Shown here: positions 7,980-16,037 of the stretch, in pieces | How positions within the stretch are numbered: position 1 is the stretch's first letter | Layout: every line of letters starts with the position of its first letter | Assembly (NCBI GenBank): GCA_041665465.1 | Contig: JBAYIU010000001.1 | Span: 496,001 to 560,000, forward strand | DNA: 64,000 nucleotides | Reading direction: 5' to 3' | DNA from: JACRPH01 sp041665465 | GTDB taxonomy: Archaea; Nanobdellota; Nanobdellia; Woesearchaeales; GW2011-AR9 | The notes under the pieces: model-generated | What the model was told of the DNA's origin: nothing | What the model saw: the letters and a program-made list of their open reading frames with translations, nothing else | Database searches by the model: none | Translations under genes and position numbers: made by a program

Positions 7980-8810
7980 ATGAATAAAAAAACAGCAGTT
8001 GTCTTTAACCATGATCCTTCTTGCCAATATCTCTTTCAGCCTGTTGAGAGAGTCCGTAGTGCACCAGAATTAGTTATAGAAAATCTGCTTACTGTGCGAG
8101 AGGCAAGAACATTAGGATATATGGAGTCTGCTGTTGAAGAAGGCATCATTAACAAAAGAATGGGTCGACGCCAATACATAGAACGTGAATTAGGATATTG
8201 GGGAAGATCAATGTCAGCTGATGAGATGCAGAGAGCTATGGACTCACCAGAAGATGATGCTGAACTAGCCAACTTAAGACAATGGAGAGAAGAATTTGAA
8301 GCCAAATTAAAAGGTGACAGAGATCCATCTTTCGTAGGAAAGCGATTTTGTAATTATTTTGATACTACTTTACTTTCAGATAAGAATGTTCTTGGAGCAA
8401 TTGATTATCTTAGAGAAAACAAAGCAGATTGTATCTTTCTTGATGCCATGTTAGAAACAGGTCTCGAAGAAGATAAGGAAGGCTTAGGATTAAATTTTTA
8501 CAGTGGTGGAGTAACCTTGTATCAAAGAATCAGAAGAGAATTAGAAGGAGGAAGCACTGTTCCGATAGTGGTCCTAACACACAACCGAGATGCGGATATT
8601 TATAACTTCTTTAAGGAAAGTGGAGATGAACATGTACATATGGGTTTCCTTCCAGATATGTTTTCAAATCCAAATGAATGGAAAAGGTGGAATAAAGTAA
8701 TGGATTTCTTGTCCAAAGAAATGCCTGATTATGAGATGCTGCGACTTGCCAAGAGATTTTACGTCCCAGATAATAAAGGAAGCGGAAGAAGAGCATTAGT
8801 GGGGATTTAA
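7980..8810 (+). CDS. Protein with a degenerate response-regulator receiver-like domain
   Basis: The start at 7980 is preferred over 7956: a TATA box (ATTTATAAA, about 7946-7953) puts transcription start near 7975-7980. Residues 1-110 are charged and unrecognised. Residues about 140-225 look like a receiver fold: KADCIFLDAMLETG would hold the phospho-acceptor Asp and VPIVVLTHNRD the conserved Thr after strand 4. The Lys expected after strand 5 is not seen (EHVHMGFLPDM). If so, phosphorylation signalling may be modified or lost. The function is unknown; the assignment rests on pattern only. Confidence 0.5.
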   Translation: MNKKTAVVFNHDPSCQYLFQPVERVRSAPELVIENLLTVREARTLGYMESAVEEGIINKRMGRRQYIERELGYWGRSMSADEMQRAMDSPEDDAELANLRQWREEFEAKLKGDRDPSFVGKRFCNYFDTTLLSDKNVLGAIDYLRENKADCIFLDAMLETGLEEDKEGLGLNFYSGGVTLYQRIRRELEGGSTVPIVVLTHNRDADIYNFFKESGDEHVHMGFLPDMFSNPNEWKRWNKVMDFLSKEMPDYEMLRLAKRFYVPDNKGSGRRALVGI

Positions 8811-8876
8811 TTTCTTGCACAGTCTTACTTACAGATTCCCCATAGCCATCTAAAGTAATCTTGGGAACTATCCGCA

Positions 8877-10472
8877 CTATTCTTTAGGAAAAAGAAGGTC
8901 TTGACATTGACGGTATAAATCACATACTTCTTCTCGATAGGCAACATTTTCCATTAACTGTTTACCTAATCCTTGGCACATCTCAACAGTGCCTTTATTT
9001 AGACGAGAATCTACTGGAAGAGTTATCATTCGAATAACCATATCTGCATCAAGATAACCGTTGTAAGATTCTTCATACAGACCTAACACCCCATAAGTTA
9101 AATTGTCAAACTCACTACGACAAAATTCATAGTTAAACCTCCTAAATAATCCAGAATCCATAATAGAAGAAACTGTTCTTGGTTCTGGTTCTTTCTGTTT
9201 AGAAGTAGATTTAAGATCTGGCCTTAATTGAAGTATTCTTTCTCTTATCCCACTTTCTAGTTTTTCTTTTTCATCATACTTAGCAGTAAAACCCCGACAA
9301 TCCCATTCATCTAACTTAATTGATTCTTCTAATAATGCAGGCATGATCGAACTTATCCTTTCACGAAAAGTTCGATCTGTTTTAAGACGTTGCATATATT
9401 CAACAGAGACATTGAAATCGTCATAATCTTCGGCATGGTCCAGTCCTGGCCAGCGTAATAACCTGCGCCTCAACAATTCTGTGTCTAATGATAAGAATTT
9501 ATCACATGCCACATGGCTGTCAAAATATCCATTGGAAGTCAATGCAGATAATTCCAAAACTCCCCTTTGCTCTTCTAAAGAAAGACCATCTCTACGCATA
9601 AGATCTCCTAATAAAAATACTCGAAAACGAGAATAACGATTATTTTCTAACTCTTGGCTTTCTGCATGATAAGTCAAGTATATAGGGTACGCTTCTTTTC
9701 TAAATTCTCTTTCTTTTAATATCTTCTGTGCAGTTTTTTCCCACTGCGGAAATTCTGCTGAAGGAATTGTTCCTATAACTTGTGGCATCTTTAATGCTTG
9801 TCCTAAATTTAAATAACCGTGATGAGTCCAGCAATCAAGAATAGATACTGCTCTAGATATTTCTTCTTCTAATTCATCACGAAGAGCTAATCGCGACATG
9901 ACGAAAATACCTCCACCTTGTTTTCCGGTTGATTCTTGTTGGGGAGAGTAAATCTTTTGATGAAGTCGATTCACATATTCTTTCCAAGTATGATCCTTCT
10001 CGGGTTTCTTTCCTTTTGCTTTATTTATTAGAGCAAAAAGTTCGCGTAAAGCTTTGGAATCTATCTCACCTTTATTTCTCCAAAACCCATCAGTGCATTC
10101 ATAGCCCTCCTTTCGGGAGAATTGATTAAAGTCAGATAGAGAATACAACAAATGACAAAACTCTTCTACCCCCGTATTGTGTTTACCTAATAACAAAGCG
10201 GAAACGTTCCAGAGATAATCCCGGTAATGTGAAGGTTCCCGTTGACGCAAGACTCTGTTAAAGTGTTTTTGTTCTTTCTTCATCTTCTTAGTCTTACGCT
10301 CTAAGCTCTGAGCGATCATTTCCAGATTATCATTATTTGAATCCACTTCATCTTCCGTTTCTCTCTCAGGCCAAGGATTAATTAAATGAGTAAAGAAAGC
10401 CAGTGATTCTGTTCCGGAATCGTAACAGGGAAAAGCTTCTTCAAAATAGGCAATTTCTCGGGCAGTGTACAT
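8877..10472 (-). CDS. Uncharacterised 531-residue soluble protein
   Basis: I do not recognise this family. The protein is hydrophilic and mostly helical, with no signal peptide or membrane segment. It has a Lys-rich helix near residues 55-75 and several Trp/Arg/Tyr-rich helical segments suggestive of helical repeats. It is convergent with the receiver-like gene upstream in the window (67-base gap) and divergent from a TrmB-like regulator (97-base gap), which could control it. Real coding is supported by length, lack of competing frames and codon use like its neighbours. Confidence 0.7.
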   Translation of the reverse strand: MYTAREIAYFEEAFPCYDSGTESLAFFTHLINPWPERETEDEVDSNNDNLEMIAQSLERKTKKMKKEQKHFNRVLRQREPSHYRDYLWNVSALLLGKHNTGVEEFCHLLYSLSDFNQFSRKEGYECTDGFWRNKGEIDSKALRELFALINKAKGKKPEKDHTWKEYVNRLHQKIYSPQQESTGKQGGGIFVMSRLALRDELEEEISRAVSILDCWTHHGYLNLGQALKMPQVIGTIPSAEFPQWEKTAQKILKEREFRKEAYPIYLTYHAESQELENNRYSRFRVFLLGDLMRRDGLSLEEQRGVLELSALTSNGYFDSHVACDKFLSLDTELLRRRLLRWPGLDHAEDYDDFNVSVEYMQRLKTDRTFRERISSIMPALLEESIKLDEWDCRGFTAKYDEKEKLESGIRERILQLRPDLKSTSKQKEPEPRTVSSIMDSGLFRRFNYEFCRSEFDNLTYGVLGLYEESYNGYLDADMVIRMITLPVDSRLNKGTVEMCQGLGKQLMENVAYREEVCDLYRQCQDLLFPKE

Positions 10473-10569
10473 AAAGAAGTTTTAGAGAGTATTGATTATT
10501 AAACTTACTTACCCCCTTTGGAGATATAAAATAGAAATATTTATGAATGAGGGATAGTTTAAAGGGGTT

Positions 10570-11298
10570 ATGTATGAAGAAATATTCAAAGAACTCGGCT
10601 TCTCAGAAAGAGAGATAAAAGTTTATCTTTCATTATTAGAACTAGGTTCTTCAAAAGTTGGTCCACTAGCTGCCAAGACCAGGATGCAACATTCTAAAGT
10701 GTATCAAACCTTAGAGAAATTGATTGATAAAGGATTAGTTACTTACGTGATGAAATCACAGATAAGATATTTTCAAGCAGAAGATCCAAAACATATACTT
10801 CAGATCATCAAAGAGAAGGAAAATAGATTCTTAGAGATTATGCCCGAACTTAAACTCAAACAGCAATTAGCTCAAGAACCACAAATAGCTACCGTTTATG
10901 AAGGTTACAAAGCGATTAAAGTAATGTTTGATAACCTCTTTGCAGAAATGGACAAGAATAGTGGATATTACATCTTTGCCTTAAAGGAGGAATATGATTC
11001 TGCTAATGCTCTAAGATTTATACGTCATTTACACTTGAGAGTATCTGAAATTGGTTCTGATAATCGGATTATTTTACATCGATCGATTAAGAAAAAGTTC
11101 CTGAAGAATTCAGGAGATTTAAAGAAAATCAAAAGCAAGTTTACTTCTCTAAAGCTTCCCCCGGGATTAATGATTATCAATGATAGAATAATTAACTGGA
11201 GTTTTGGTGAAAGACCTACTGCAGTAGAGATTAAGTCAAAACAAATATCAGATAATTACAAACATTTTTTTCTAGAAGTATGGAATAGTATAAGATAA
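10570..11298 (+). CDS. TrmB-family transcriptional regulator
   Basis: The N-terminal winged helix starts ELGFSEREIKVYLSLLELG and continues with HSKVYQTLEKLIDKGLV, the TrmB signature. A short coiled linker (about 75-95) and a C-terminal sensor-like domain of about 140 residues follow; FNPERP-like endings are absent and ligand specificity is unknown. TrmB proteins are sugar- or redox-responsive archaeal repressors/activators. The promoter shared with the divergent 531-residue gene has CCCCTTT (10513-10519) and AAAGGGG (10561-10567) flanking the TATA region, a possible autoregulatory site. Confidence 0.85.
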   Translation: MYEEIFKELGFSEREIKVYLSLLELGSSKVGPLAAKTRMQHSKVYQTLEKLIDKGLVTYVMKSQIRYFQAEDPKHILQIIKEKENRFLEIMPELKLKQQLAQEPQIATVYEGYKAIKVMFDNLFAEMDKNSGYYIFALKEEYDSANALRFIRHLHLRVSEIGSDNRIILHRSIKKKFLKNSGDLKKIKSKFTSLKLPPGLMIINDRIINWSFGERPTAVEIKSKQISDNYKHFFLEVWNSIR

Positions 11299-11342
11299 TT
11301 ATATACCAAAGGTTTAAATATTTATCAACCGTACATGTTCGT

Positions 11343-11987
11343 ATGTGGATCGCTAAGATAAGATATAAGCATGATTGTTTGCTGGGAAATAGATGCCAAA
11401 AGTTTGGAGTGACTCTTCAATCGGTTGCTTTCTCCGTTTTCAAAGATAAAGGTAAGACAGTGACTTCTTCTCTACACCAAATGAATGGAGAAAAGCAGAA
11501 CGAGTTTATTGCTGATTTACAAAAAGATCCCCGAGTAATAAAAATAGAAAGAAAAGGCAGCACCTTCCTCTTAATCGAGAAAGCAAAACAAAAAGCAGTT
11601 AGGTTTTTTACCCCAAAGATGATCTTCATTAAACCTATCTTGATGGATAAAAAAGGTTGGGAAACTTGGGAAGTCGGTTCTTGGGAAAAGGAAGAAGTGG
11701 CTAAATTTGTCAATCACATTAAAAAAGATATTCCTGAGATGAAATTATTAAAGTTTAACCAAACCCCTTTGGACCAAGTCTTCTTTCCACGCTTGATGCC
11801 AGACTTAACTGAAAAGCAGAAGAAAGCTTTAGACTTAGCAATTGAAGAAGGATATTATCAAACTCCCAGAAAGACCGAATTAAGGAAGCTTGCTAAGTTG
11901 ATGAAGATATCTTTAGCAACATATCAACAACATCTGCGAGTGGCAGAAGAGAAGTTAATTCCTAACATGTTAAGTTATTTCAAGTAA
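11343..11987 (+). CDS. HTH_10 (Bat-like) DNA-binding regulator
   Basis: The C-terminal 50 residues (LTEKQKKALDLAIEEGYYQ, PRKTELRKLAKLMKIS, TYQQHLRVAEEKLI) are the HTH_10 domain of bacterio-opsin-activator (Bat)-type archaeal regulators. The N-terminal 150 residues begin WIAKIRYKHDCLLGNRC, a Cys/His-containing start that recurs in DPANN members of this family and may sense a ligand or metal; this is inferred. A TATA box (TTTAAATA) lies about 26 bases before the ATG, so the mRNA is probably leaderless. It is 45 bases after the TrmB gene. Confidence 0.8.
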   Translation: MWIAKIRYKHDCLLGNRCQKFGVTLQSVAFSVFKDKGKTVTSSLHQMNGEKQNEFIADLQKDPRVIKIERKGSTFLLIEKAKQKAVRFFTPKMIFIKPILMDKKGWETWEVGSWEKEEVAKFVNHIKKDIPEMKLLKFNQTPLDQVFFPRLMPDLTEKQKKALDLAIEEGYYQTPRKTELRKLAKLMKISLATYQQHLRVAEEKLIPNMLSYFK

Positions 11988-12054
11988 CCATACCTGTTTG
12001 GTATAAAGATTAAGTAATAATTCTGAGTGTTGTTTCTTATTGAGGGATTCTTAG

Positions 12055-12864
12055 ATGTTTGGGAGAAGAAGAATGACTGATTTAACTTCAAAAGTTAGAA
12101 AAACACTAGAAGAAATGGAAGATATCACTGTCTTAGATGAATTCTCCACTCAGATAGATAACCCGGATGATTTATGTAATGAAATACTGGCTAATTTGAG
12201 GAACCACTTATATTTACCAGCCAAGGCAAATTTTGTAATAGCTCCAACAGAAGGGATTTATTCTCTCTCTTTTGATAGAAAAGAAACATTATCTGATGGT
12301 TTTCAAAAATTAAAAGAAATGTATCAAAGGATATATACTTTAGTGGGTAACATACCAGAAATAAAAGATACCTGCTTAGATAATAATTATGGTTGTCCAG
12401 AACCACAATTGAGATATGAAAAAGGATTAAATCCTCCTTTTATTTTGCATCTTAAGACGATCTATTGGTATTGTAGAGCCGGAACAATCAAGTATTTAGA
12501 TAGAACTATTACTGCTAAGACAATAACCAAAACAAATAAAGAGTTTGAATGGTTATTTCCTCAGAAAGAATATACTTCTGCTTTCACCTCGCCAGAAGAA
12601 AACCCAAAAGAAGATTCTCTAAGATTCTCTTTTCAAATTCATCCTTGGCTTAATCGAGAATTGTACTTATTACAAAAGGAACAGCCTTTTTGGAATGATT
12701 GGCTCAAACATCGAGTTAGACTAAATCAAGAGGGATTTGAAAAATTGAAAAAAACTAAACCAGAACTAAGACACGTTTTTGTTTATAACGAACCGGAAAG
12801 AGGTGATGTTTCTATTTGCGCTTTCAATGAGTATTTCCAGAATCATCCTCCGCAGAGAGATTGA
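12055..12864 (+). CDS. Uncharacterised soluble protein
   Basis: 269 residues with no recognised domain, signal or membrane segment. Aromatic-rich strands (PPFILHLKTIYWYCRAGTIK) and a long Lys/Glu helix in the N-terminus are visible. The ATG at 12055 has a GAGG site; Met at 12073 (MTDLTS) is an alternative with a GGAG site. Its stop overlaps a possible TTG start of the next small gene, so the two are likely an operon. An ATACC/GGTAT inverted repeat (about 11993-12006) lies upstream. Confidence 0.6.
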   Translation: MFGRRRMTDLTSKVRKTLEEMEDITVLDEFSTQIDNPDDLCNEILANLRNHLYLPAKANFVIAPTEGIYSLSFDRKETLSDGFQKLKEMYQRIYTLVGNIPEIKDTCLDNNYGCPEPQLRYEKGLNPPFILHLKTIYWYCRAGTIKYLDRTITAKTITKTNKEFEWLFPQKEYTSAFTSPEENPKEDSLRFSFQIHPWLNRELYLLQKEQPFWNDWLKHRVRLNQEGFEKLKKTKPELRHVFVYNEPERGDVSICAFNEYFQNHPPQRD

Positions 12865-12875
12865 AACGAATTAAA

Positions 12876-13181
12876 ATGGAACAAAAAGATAATCGCTCCA
12901 AAGGAATGTTAGAAAGAATGTTTGAAGAGAATACTCCTTTAAGCCGATTTATTACAATTTTTGGAGGAGTATTGGCTGGACAATTGATTACTCATTATAC
13001 CTTAGAACCAATCTTGTTAAGAAACAAATACGCAGAAACTTTAAGCATTACTAAGGCCGAAGCAGGTAAATATCTAGACAATGATTGTTATTATAACTTC
13101 ATGAGCGAAATGAACCCAGAAAATAGGGTGCAAATCAGAGAATATCACCTGCTAGCTTTAAAAGAATGTGGATTGAAATAA
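12876..13181 (+). CDS. Small uncharacterised protein with one possible membrane segment
   Basis: About 101 residues from the ATG at 12876; a TTG at 12861 overlapping the previous stop would add five. The segment SRFITIFGGVLAGQLITHYTL (about residues 23-42) is moderately hydrophobic and might be a membrane anchor. No family is recognised. It probably forms an operon with the preceding 269-residue protein. The stop is 2 bases from a remnant copy of the 3' end of the convergent gene now found at 13771. Confidence 0.55.
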   Translation: MEQKDNRSKGMLERMFEENTPLSRFITIFGGVLAGQLITHYTLEPILLRNKYAETLSITKAEAGKYLDNDCYYNFMSEMNPENRVQIREYHLLALKECGLK

Positions 13182-13183
13182 TC

Positions 13184-13216
13184 TTACTCCACTTTCTTCA
13201 CTACAGCATTCTCAAA
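13184..13216 (-). repeat. Left copy of a 33-base repeat: displaced 3' end of the 13771-14826 gene
   Basis: Read on the minus strand this copy encodes FENAVVKKVE followed by TAA, exactly the last ten residues of the 351-residue protein whose present end (same peptide, TGA stop) is at 13771. The 26 bases 13191-13216 are identical to 13778-13803; the last part differs at two positions that do not change the peptide. It looks like the original 3' end left behind when the cassette in between was inserted, or a duplicated att-like site. Confidence 0.75.
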
Positions 13217-13268
13217 GGTATCCTTTTTAGGGATAAAATATTTAAAGAGAAGTATTTTCTAGATAGCC

Positions 13269-13421
13269 ATGGATACAGTAACTCTCCCCAGAATGGAATT
13301 TGAACAAATGAAACAAGAATTAGAGGTTCTTAGAAATAGTAATCTCTATAAGCGGTTGTTAGAGTTTGAAAAAAACATTTCTCAAGGAAGAAAATATTCT
13401 AGAAAAGATTTAGGCTTCTGA
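13269..13421 (+). CDS. Small antitoxin-like protein (50 residues)
   Basis: Begins MDTVTLPRMEFEQMKQELEVL and ends YSRKDLGF: a short strand followed by an amphipathic helix and the R-K-D-L-G-F tail recurrent in small archaeal antitoxins paired with RelE toxins. A TATA-like AAAATATTTAAAG lies about 25-30 bases upstream. Its last 23 bases overlap tail-to-tail with the toxin-like gene on the opposite strand, an unusual convergent arrangement. Antitoxin function is inferred from sequence style and position. Confidence 0.6.
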   Translation: MDTVTLPRMEFEQMKQELEVLRNSNLYKRLLEFEKNISQGRKYSRKDLGF

Positions 13422-13737
13422 ATAAGCTAATTGCTTTAAACTTTAACCTATGAATTGTACTTTGTTGTTTTTCTTCACTTGTTTTTAATTCAAACTCAAA
13501 AACATAAATCTCGTTAGTTTGGATAAGATGTTTAAAATACAATCTTATCGAAGGATGTTTGTTCTTTATCTCATAAATAAAGAGTTTGGAATCAAGAAGT
13601 TTACCGGTGTTTGGCCCCCCAATTTCTAATTTATTCAACATTTTTTGGAGAATTAACTTAATCTGCTGGTTCTTAGCTGCTTTCTGAAGCTGTTCTATCA
13701 TCACTTCATCAAAAACAAGAGGATATTTAATCTCCAT
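13399..13737 (-). CDS. RelE-like toxin, convergent with its putative antitoxin
   Basis: 112 residues. LQKMLNKLEIGGPNTGKLLD, FIYEIKNKHPSIRLYFKHL and IYVFEFELKTSEEKQQSTI match the RelE/HigB fold order (helices, then a strand-turn-strand core containing Arg and Lys, then a basic helix). RelE-type toxins degrade ribosome-bound mRNA. The gene and its putative antitoxin lie between two copies of the 3' end of the neighbouring gene, so the pair looks inserted as a unit. Confidence 0.6.
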   Translation of the reverse strand: MEIKYPLVFDEVMIEQLQKAAKNQQIKLILQKMLNKLEIGGPNTGKLLDSKLFIYEIKNKHPSIRLYFKHLIQTNEIYVFEFELKTSEEKQQSTIHRLKFKAISLFRSLNLF

Positions 13738-13770
13738 AAAAAGAAGAATAATTAACTAGTTTATTAATAT

Positions 13771-13803
13771 TCACTCTACTTTCTTCACTACAGCATTCTC
13801 AAA
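13771..13803 (-). repeat. Right copy of the 33-base repeat (current 3' end of the 351-residue gene)
   Basis: These bases encode the C-terminal FENAVVKKVE and stop of the adjacent gene; 26 of them (13778-13803) are identical to 13191-13216, about 590 bases away in direct orientation. Preservation of the reading frame and of the stop is like integration into the 3' end of a gene. Confidence 0.75.
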
Positions 13804-14826
13804 AGCTCCGGTATCGAGCATCTCTTGAGCTTTCTTAGTGAACTCGTTAGTATGTAACAAAAGTAAAGGTAACTTCTTAATCTGAGCTTCCATATATGCA
13901 GAAGAAAGATCCTTCTCGTCACACTTAGCTTTATTCTTAGCTTTACAATAATAAGTAATGTTTCCCACCACGGAAGGAACCTTCAATACAAAACTGATTT
14001 CTGCATTCTTACGCAGAACTTCTTTCTGTTCGATAATAATTTTCTTACCTCGGAAGTAATCCTCTAGTAAAGCTAAGAATTCATCATTCAAAAGAACTTT
14101 TTTCTTTGGTTTTTCATCACCACCCTTTTCAAGGCGAGGTTTACGCACTTTCTTTTCTTTCACTTCTTCTACTACTTCTAACTTCTTTTGTTCTTCTCTT
14201 CTGAACTCTTCCTTAACCGTTCCTTCACTTCTAATTACAGGTTTAACGGGTTCTTGAGTTTTAGCCACAGTTTGTTCATAGATCTCATGGATCTTCCTTT
14301 CCTTTTCTTCTGGAGAAATTTCTTCTTTTTTAGGAAGGGGTTCAGGAGGTACTTCTAATGGTTCTTCTTTTTTATCGCTTTTAAACAACAATTCTTTAAT
14401 CAGAACATTAGATTCTTCGTCAGGAAGAAGATGCCATTTCCAAAATAATTCTGCTTGGCCATGATAAGTTACTTGTAATGGAAAGGCAAAATCTTTCAAT
14501 CCCCGTAAGGCTACTTTTGATAATAAGTCTAACTCTTTCTCTCTTAACACTTTCTTATCTTTAAGATTCATTAAGACTTGATAATCTTTAGGATTCATGT
14601 TGTTTTGAGCAAAAGCTTCTAACTGAGCCTCTTGTCCAGGTAAGTAATAAAGAGGAGACCCCCCCACTTTCAAATCTGAAATTTTAACTTTGCCTTGAGC
14701 AGCCAAATCAGAAAGATGAGCAGATGCAATAATTATCTCTGATTTTAACACTAATTTAGCTACTTTAGTGGGTAATAATGGCCCATTAACACCAATGAAT
14801 TGCAGGATTCTATCTTGATCAGACAT
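13771..14826 (-). CDS. Winged-helix protein with disordered linker and a nuclease-like C-terminal domain
   Basis: Residues 1-70 look like a winged helix (GPLLPTKVAKLVLKSEIIIA, LSDLAAQGKVKIS, PLYYLPG). Residues about 150-235 are a Glu/Lys/Pro-rich linker. The C-terminal 110 residues (LLNDEFLALLEDYFRGKKI, ISFVLKVPSVVGNITYYCKA, then DLSSAYMEAQIKKLPLLLL and FTKKAQEML) have the strand-helix order of PD-(D/E)XK-like restriction/repair domains such as Mrr or Hjc, but I cannot assign catalytic residues with confidence. A DNA-related function is plausible. Its 3' end has been duplicated around the adjacent toxin cassette. Confidence 0.55.
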   Translation of the reverse strand: MSDQDRILQFIGVNGPLLPTKVAKLVLKSEIIIASAHLSDLAAQGKVKISDLKVGGSPLYYLPGQEAQLEAFAQNNMNPKDYQVLMNLKDKKVLREKELDLLSKVALRGLKDFAFPLQVTYHGQAELFWKWHLLPDEESNVLIKELLFKSDKKEEPLEVPPEPLPKKEEISPEEKERKIHEIYEQTVAKTQEPVKPVIRSEGTVKEEFRREEQKKLEVVEEVKEKKVRKPRLEKGGDEKPKKKVLLNDEFLALLEDYFRGKKIIIEQKEVLRKNAEISFVLKVPSVVGNITYYCKAKNKAKCDEKDLSSAYMEAQIKKLPLLLLHTNEFTKKAQEMLDTGAFENAVVKKVE

Positions 14827-14871
14827 ACTTAGTTATAGTAAAACTGCTTTTATATAGTTTTCTGGGCTGGA

Positions 14872-15552
14872 CTACTCACAATCAAAGTTAGCCCTGAATC
14901 CTATACCGACTGCATCTTTACTAATGTAAGTTTGTAACCAGTTTTTATGCTTCTGATCCAAATCAATTCTAAGTATTCCTTGATACTTGAAATTGTCTTT
15001 AAGTTGCTGAACAGACCCGTCTTTAGGATCTAAAGAGGTTTCTACATCAAAGCCCAAGATGATATTGTCTAATTTAAACCCAACTGTGCTTCCAAAGCTA
15101 AGAGTATGGCTAGTTTTGCCATCAGCAATAGAAGCTAGATAGCTAATTCTTGGATCTACTAAGAATCTTCCCGCCATTAAAGTTGCATACAGAGTGGGGT
15201 TGATATTAGTAGTTCTACCTTCTGCATTGTAAACTACAGGAACGACTCCAAGTAGACTTACATTTTCTAGACTATAATATCCGCCGATTCCTGCTCCAGC
15301 AACTGGTTTGTGTTCAGGAGTGTACATTAAAGGAGCAACTCCAAATATTCCTCCTTTTTCCTCTTCTCCCACATCAACAAATACTTTTGGAAGTAAAGTG
15401 TAGTTTGTACTTTCTTTTCCAAGACCAACTCTTTGATCTAGTTGAAGAGTATTTGGTCCCCTACATCCATCATAGAAGTCTGCTCTGGCTGGAGCTGAGA
15501 CTCCTAAAACGGTGGCTAAAGCCATTCCTGCTAATATTGTTTTTAATTTCAT
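14872..15552 (-). CDS. Secreted beta-strand-rich protein, barrel-like
   Basis: Residues 1-24 are a clear Sec signal peptide (Lys2/Lys4, hydrophobic core, ARA before Asp). The mature part of about 200 residues is a succession of alternating-hydrophobic strands separated by Gly/Asn-rich turns (for example GGIFGVAPLMY, VSLLGVVPVVY, HTLSFGSTVGFKL), ending in VGIGFRANFDCE. That pattern resembles a small bacterial outer-membrane barrel, which would be surprising in an archaeon. A Cys near each end (CRG, DCE) could form a disulfide. The start codon overlaps the stop of the upstream gene (ATGA). Confidence 0.55.
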   Translation of the reverse strand: MKLKTILAGMALATVLGVSAPARADFYDGCRGPNTLQLDQRVGLGKESTNYTLLPKVFVDVGEEEKGGIFGVAPLMYTPEHKPVAGAGIGGYYSLENVSLLGVVPVVYNAEGRTTNINPTLYATLMAGRFLVDPRISYLASIADGKTSHTLSFGSTVGFKLDNIILGFDVETSLDPKDGSVQQLKDNFKYQGILRIDLDQKHKNWLQTYISKDAVGIGFRANFDCE

Positions 15553-15905
15553 TTTAATCCCCTCCCGTGAACAATTATCTTATCTATTAATCTCTGCTCT
15601 AATGCTTGAACAACACTTTTACGTCTATCCTCGAAATTACCAAAAGGAGGAGTTAACGTAAAAACACTTAGTCTTCTGCCTAGGTGATCCTGACTTTTCC
15701 CATAAAAAATATCTCTTGCTTTCACTAAGAATCTATAATGCTCCTCATCTCCCTCACAAATTATGTCTCCCATGTCTTCAATAATATGACAGAGTTCTTT
15801 TCTTTCATAGGTATGGGTACGTTTGTAATCAATACTACTTCCAATTAAAGCTCCTTCAACCAAGGCCTCTACTTCTTTTGTACAACCAAAGTATATTTTG
15901 TCCAT
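15549..15905 (-). CDS. Uncharacterised 118-residue soluble protein
   Basis: The ATG at 15905 has an AGGGTGA ribosome site and is preferred to a GTG at 15917. No domain is recognised. Visible are a Cys-containing first strand (DKIYFGCTKEVEALVEGAL), a central acidic segment with HIIEDMGDIICEGDEEH, and a C-terminal helix. The layout is somewhat like nucleoside 2-deoxyribosyltransferase-type Rossmann proteins, but that is weak. The ATGA overlap places it in an operon with the secreted barrel-like protein. Confidence 0.5.
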   Translation of the reverse strand: MDKIYFGCTKEVEALVEGALIGSSIDYKRTHTYERKELCHIIEDMGDIICEGDEEHYRFLVKARDIFYGKSQDHLGRRLSVFTLTPPFGNFEDRRKSVVQALEQRLIDKIIVHGRGLK

Positions 15906-15977
15906 TTTATGTTTCACCCTTTTTGTTTTGTATTAACTTGATAGTAGTTATATTACAAATGAACTATATAAGTACTG

Positions 15978-15998
15978 TTGGTGGTACTTGCCACCCAA
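15978..15998. promoter_or_regulatory. Inverted repeat next to the TrmB promoter
   Basis: GGTGG (15980-15984) and CCACC (15991-15995) form an inverted repeat around TACTTG, with TTGG/CCAA extending it by one offset base; an AGTAC/GTACT pair overlaps. It lies 10 bases before the TATA box (TTTAAATA, 16008-16015) of the TrmB gene at 16038, in a divergent promoter region, and is a candidate TrmB operator. Confidence 0.45.
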
Positions 15999-16037
15999 AT
16001 AGAAAGGTTTAAATAAATCCAAACCCTCAAGAGAGTA

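Noticed and set aside
13217..13268. Possible further remnant of the 351-residue gene upstream of the left repeat
   Set aside because: Reverse translation gives PKKDT before FENAVV; only D and T recall the gene's own D-T-G-A, so similarity beyond the 33 bases is not convincing.
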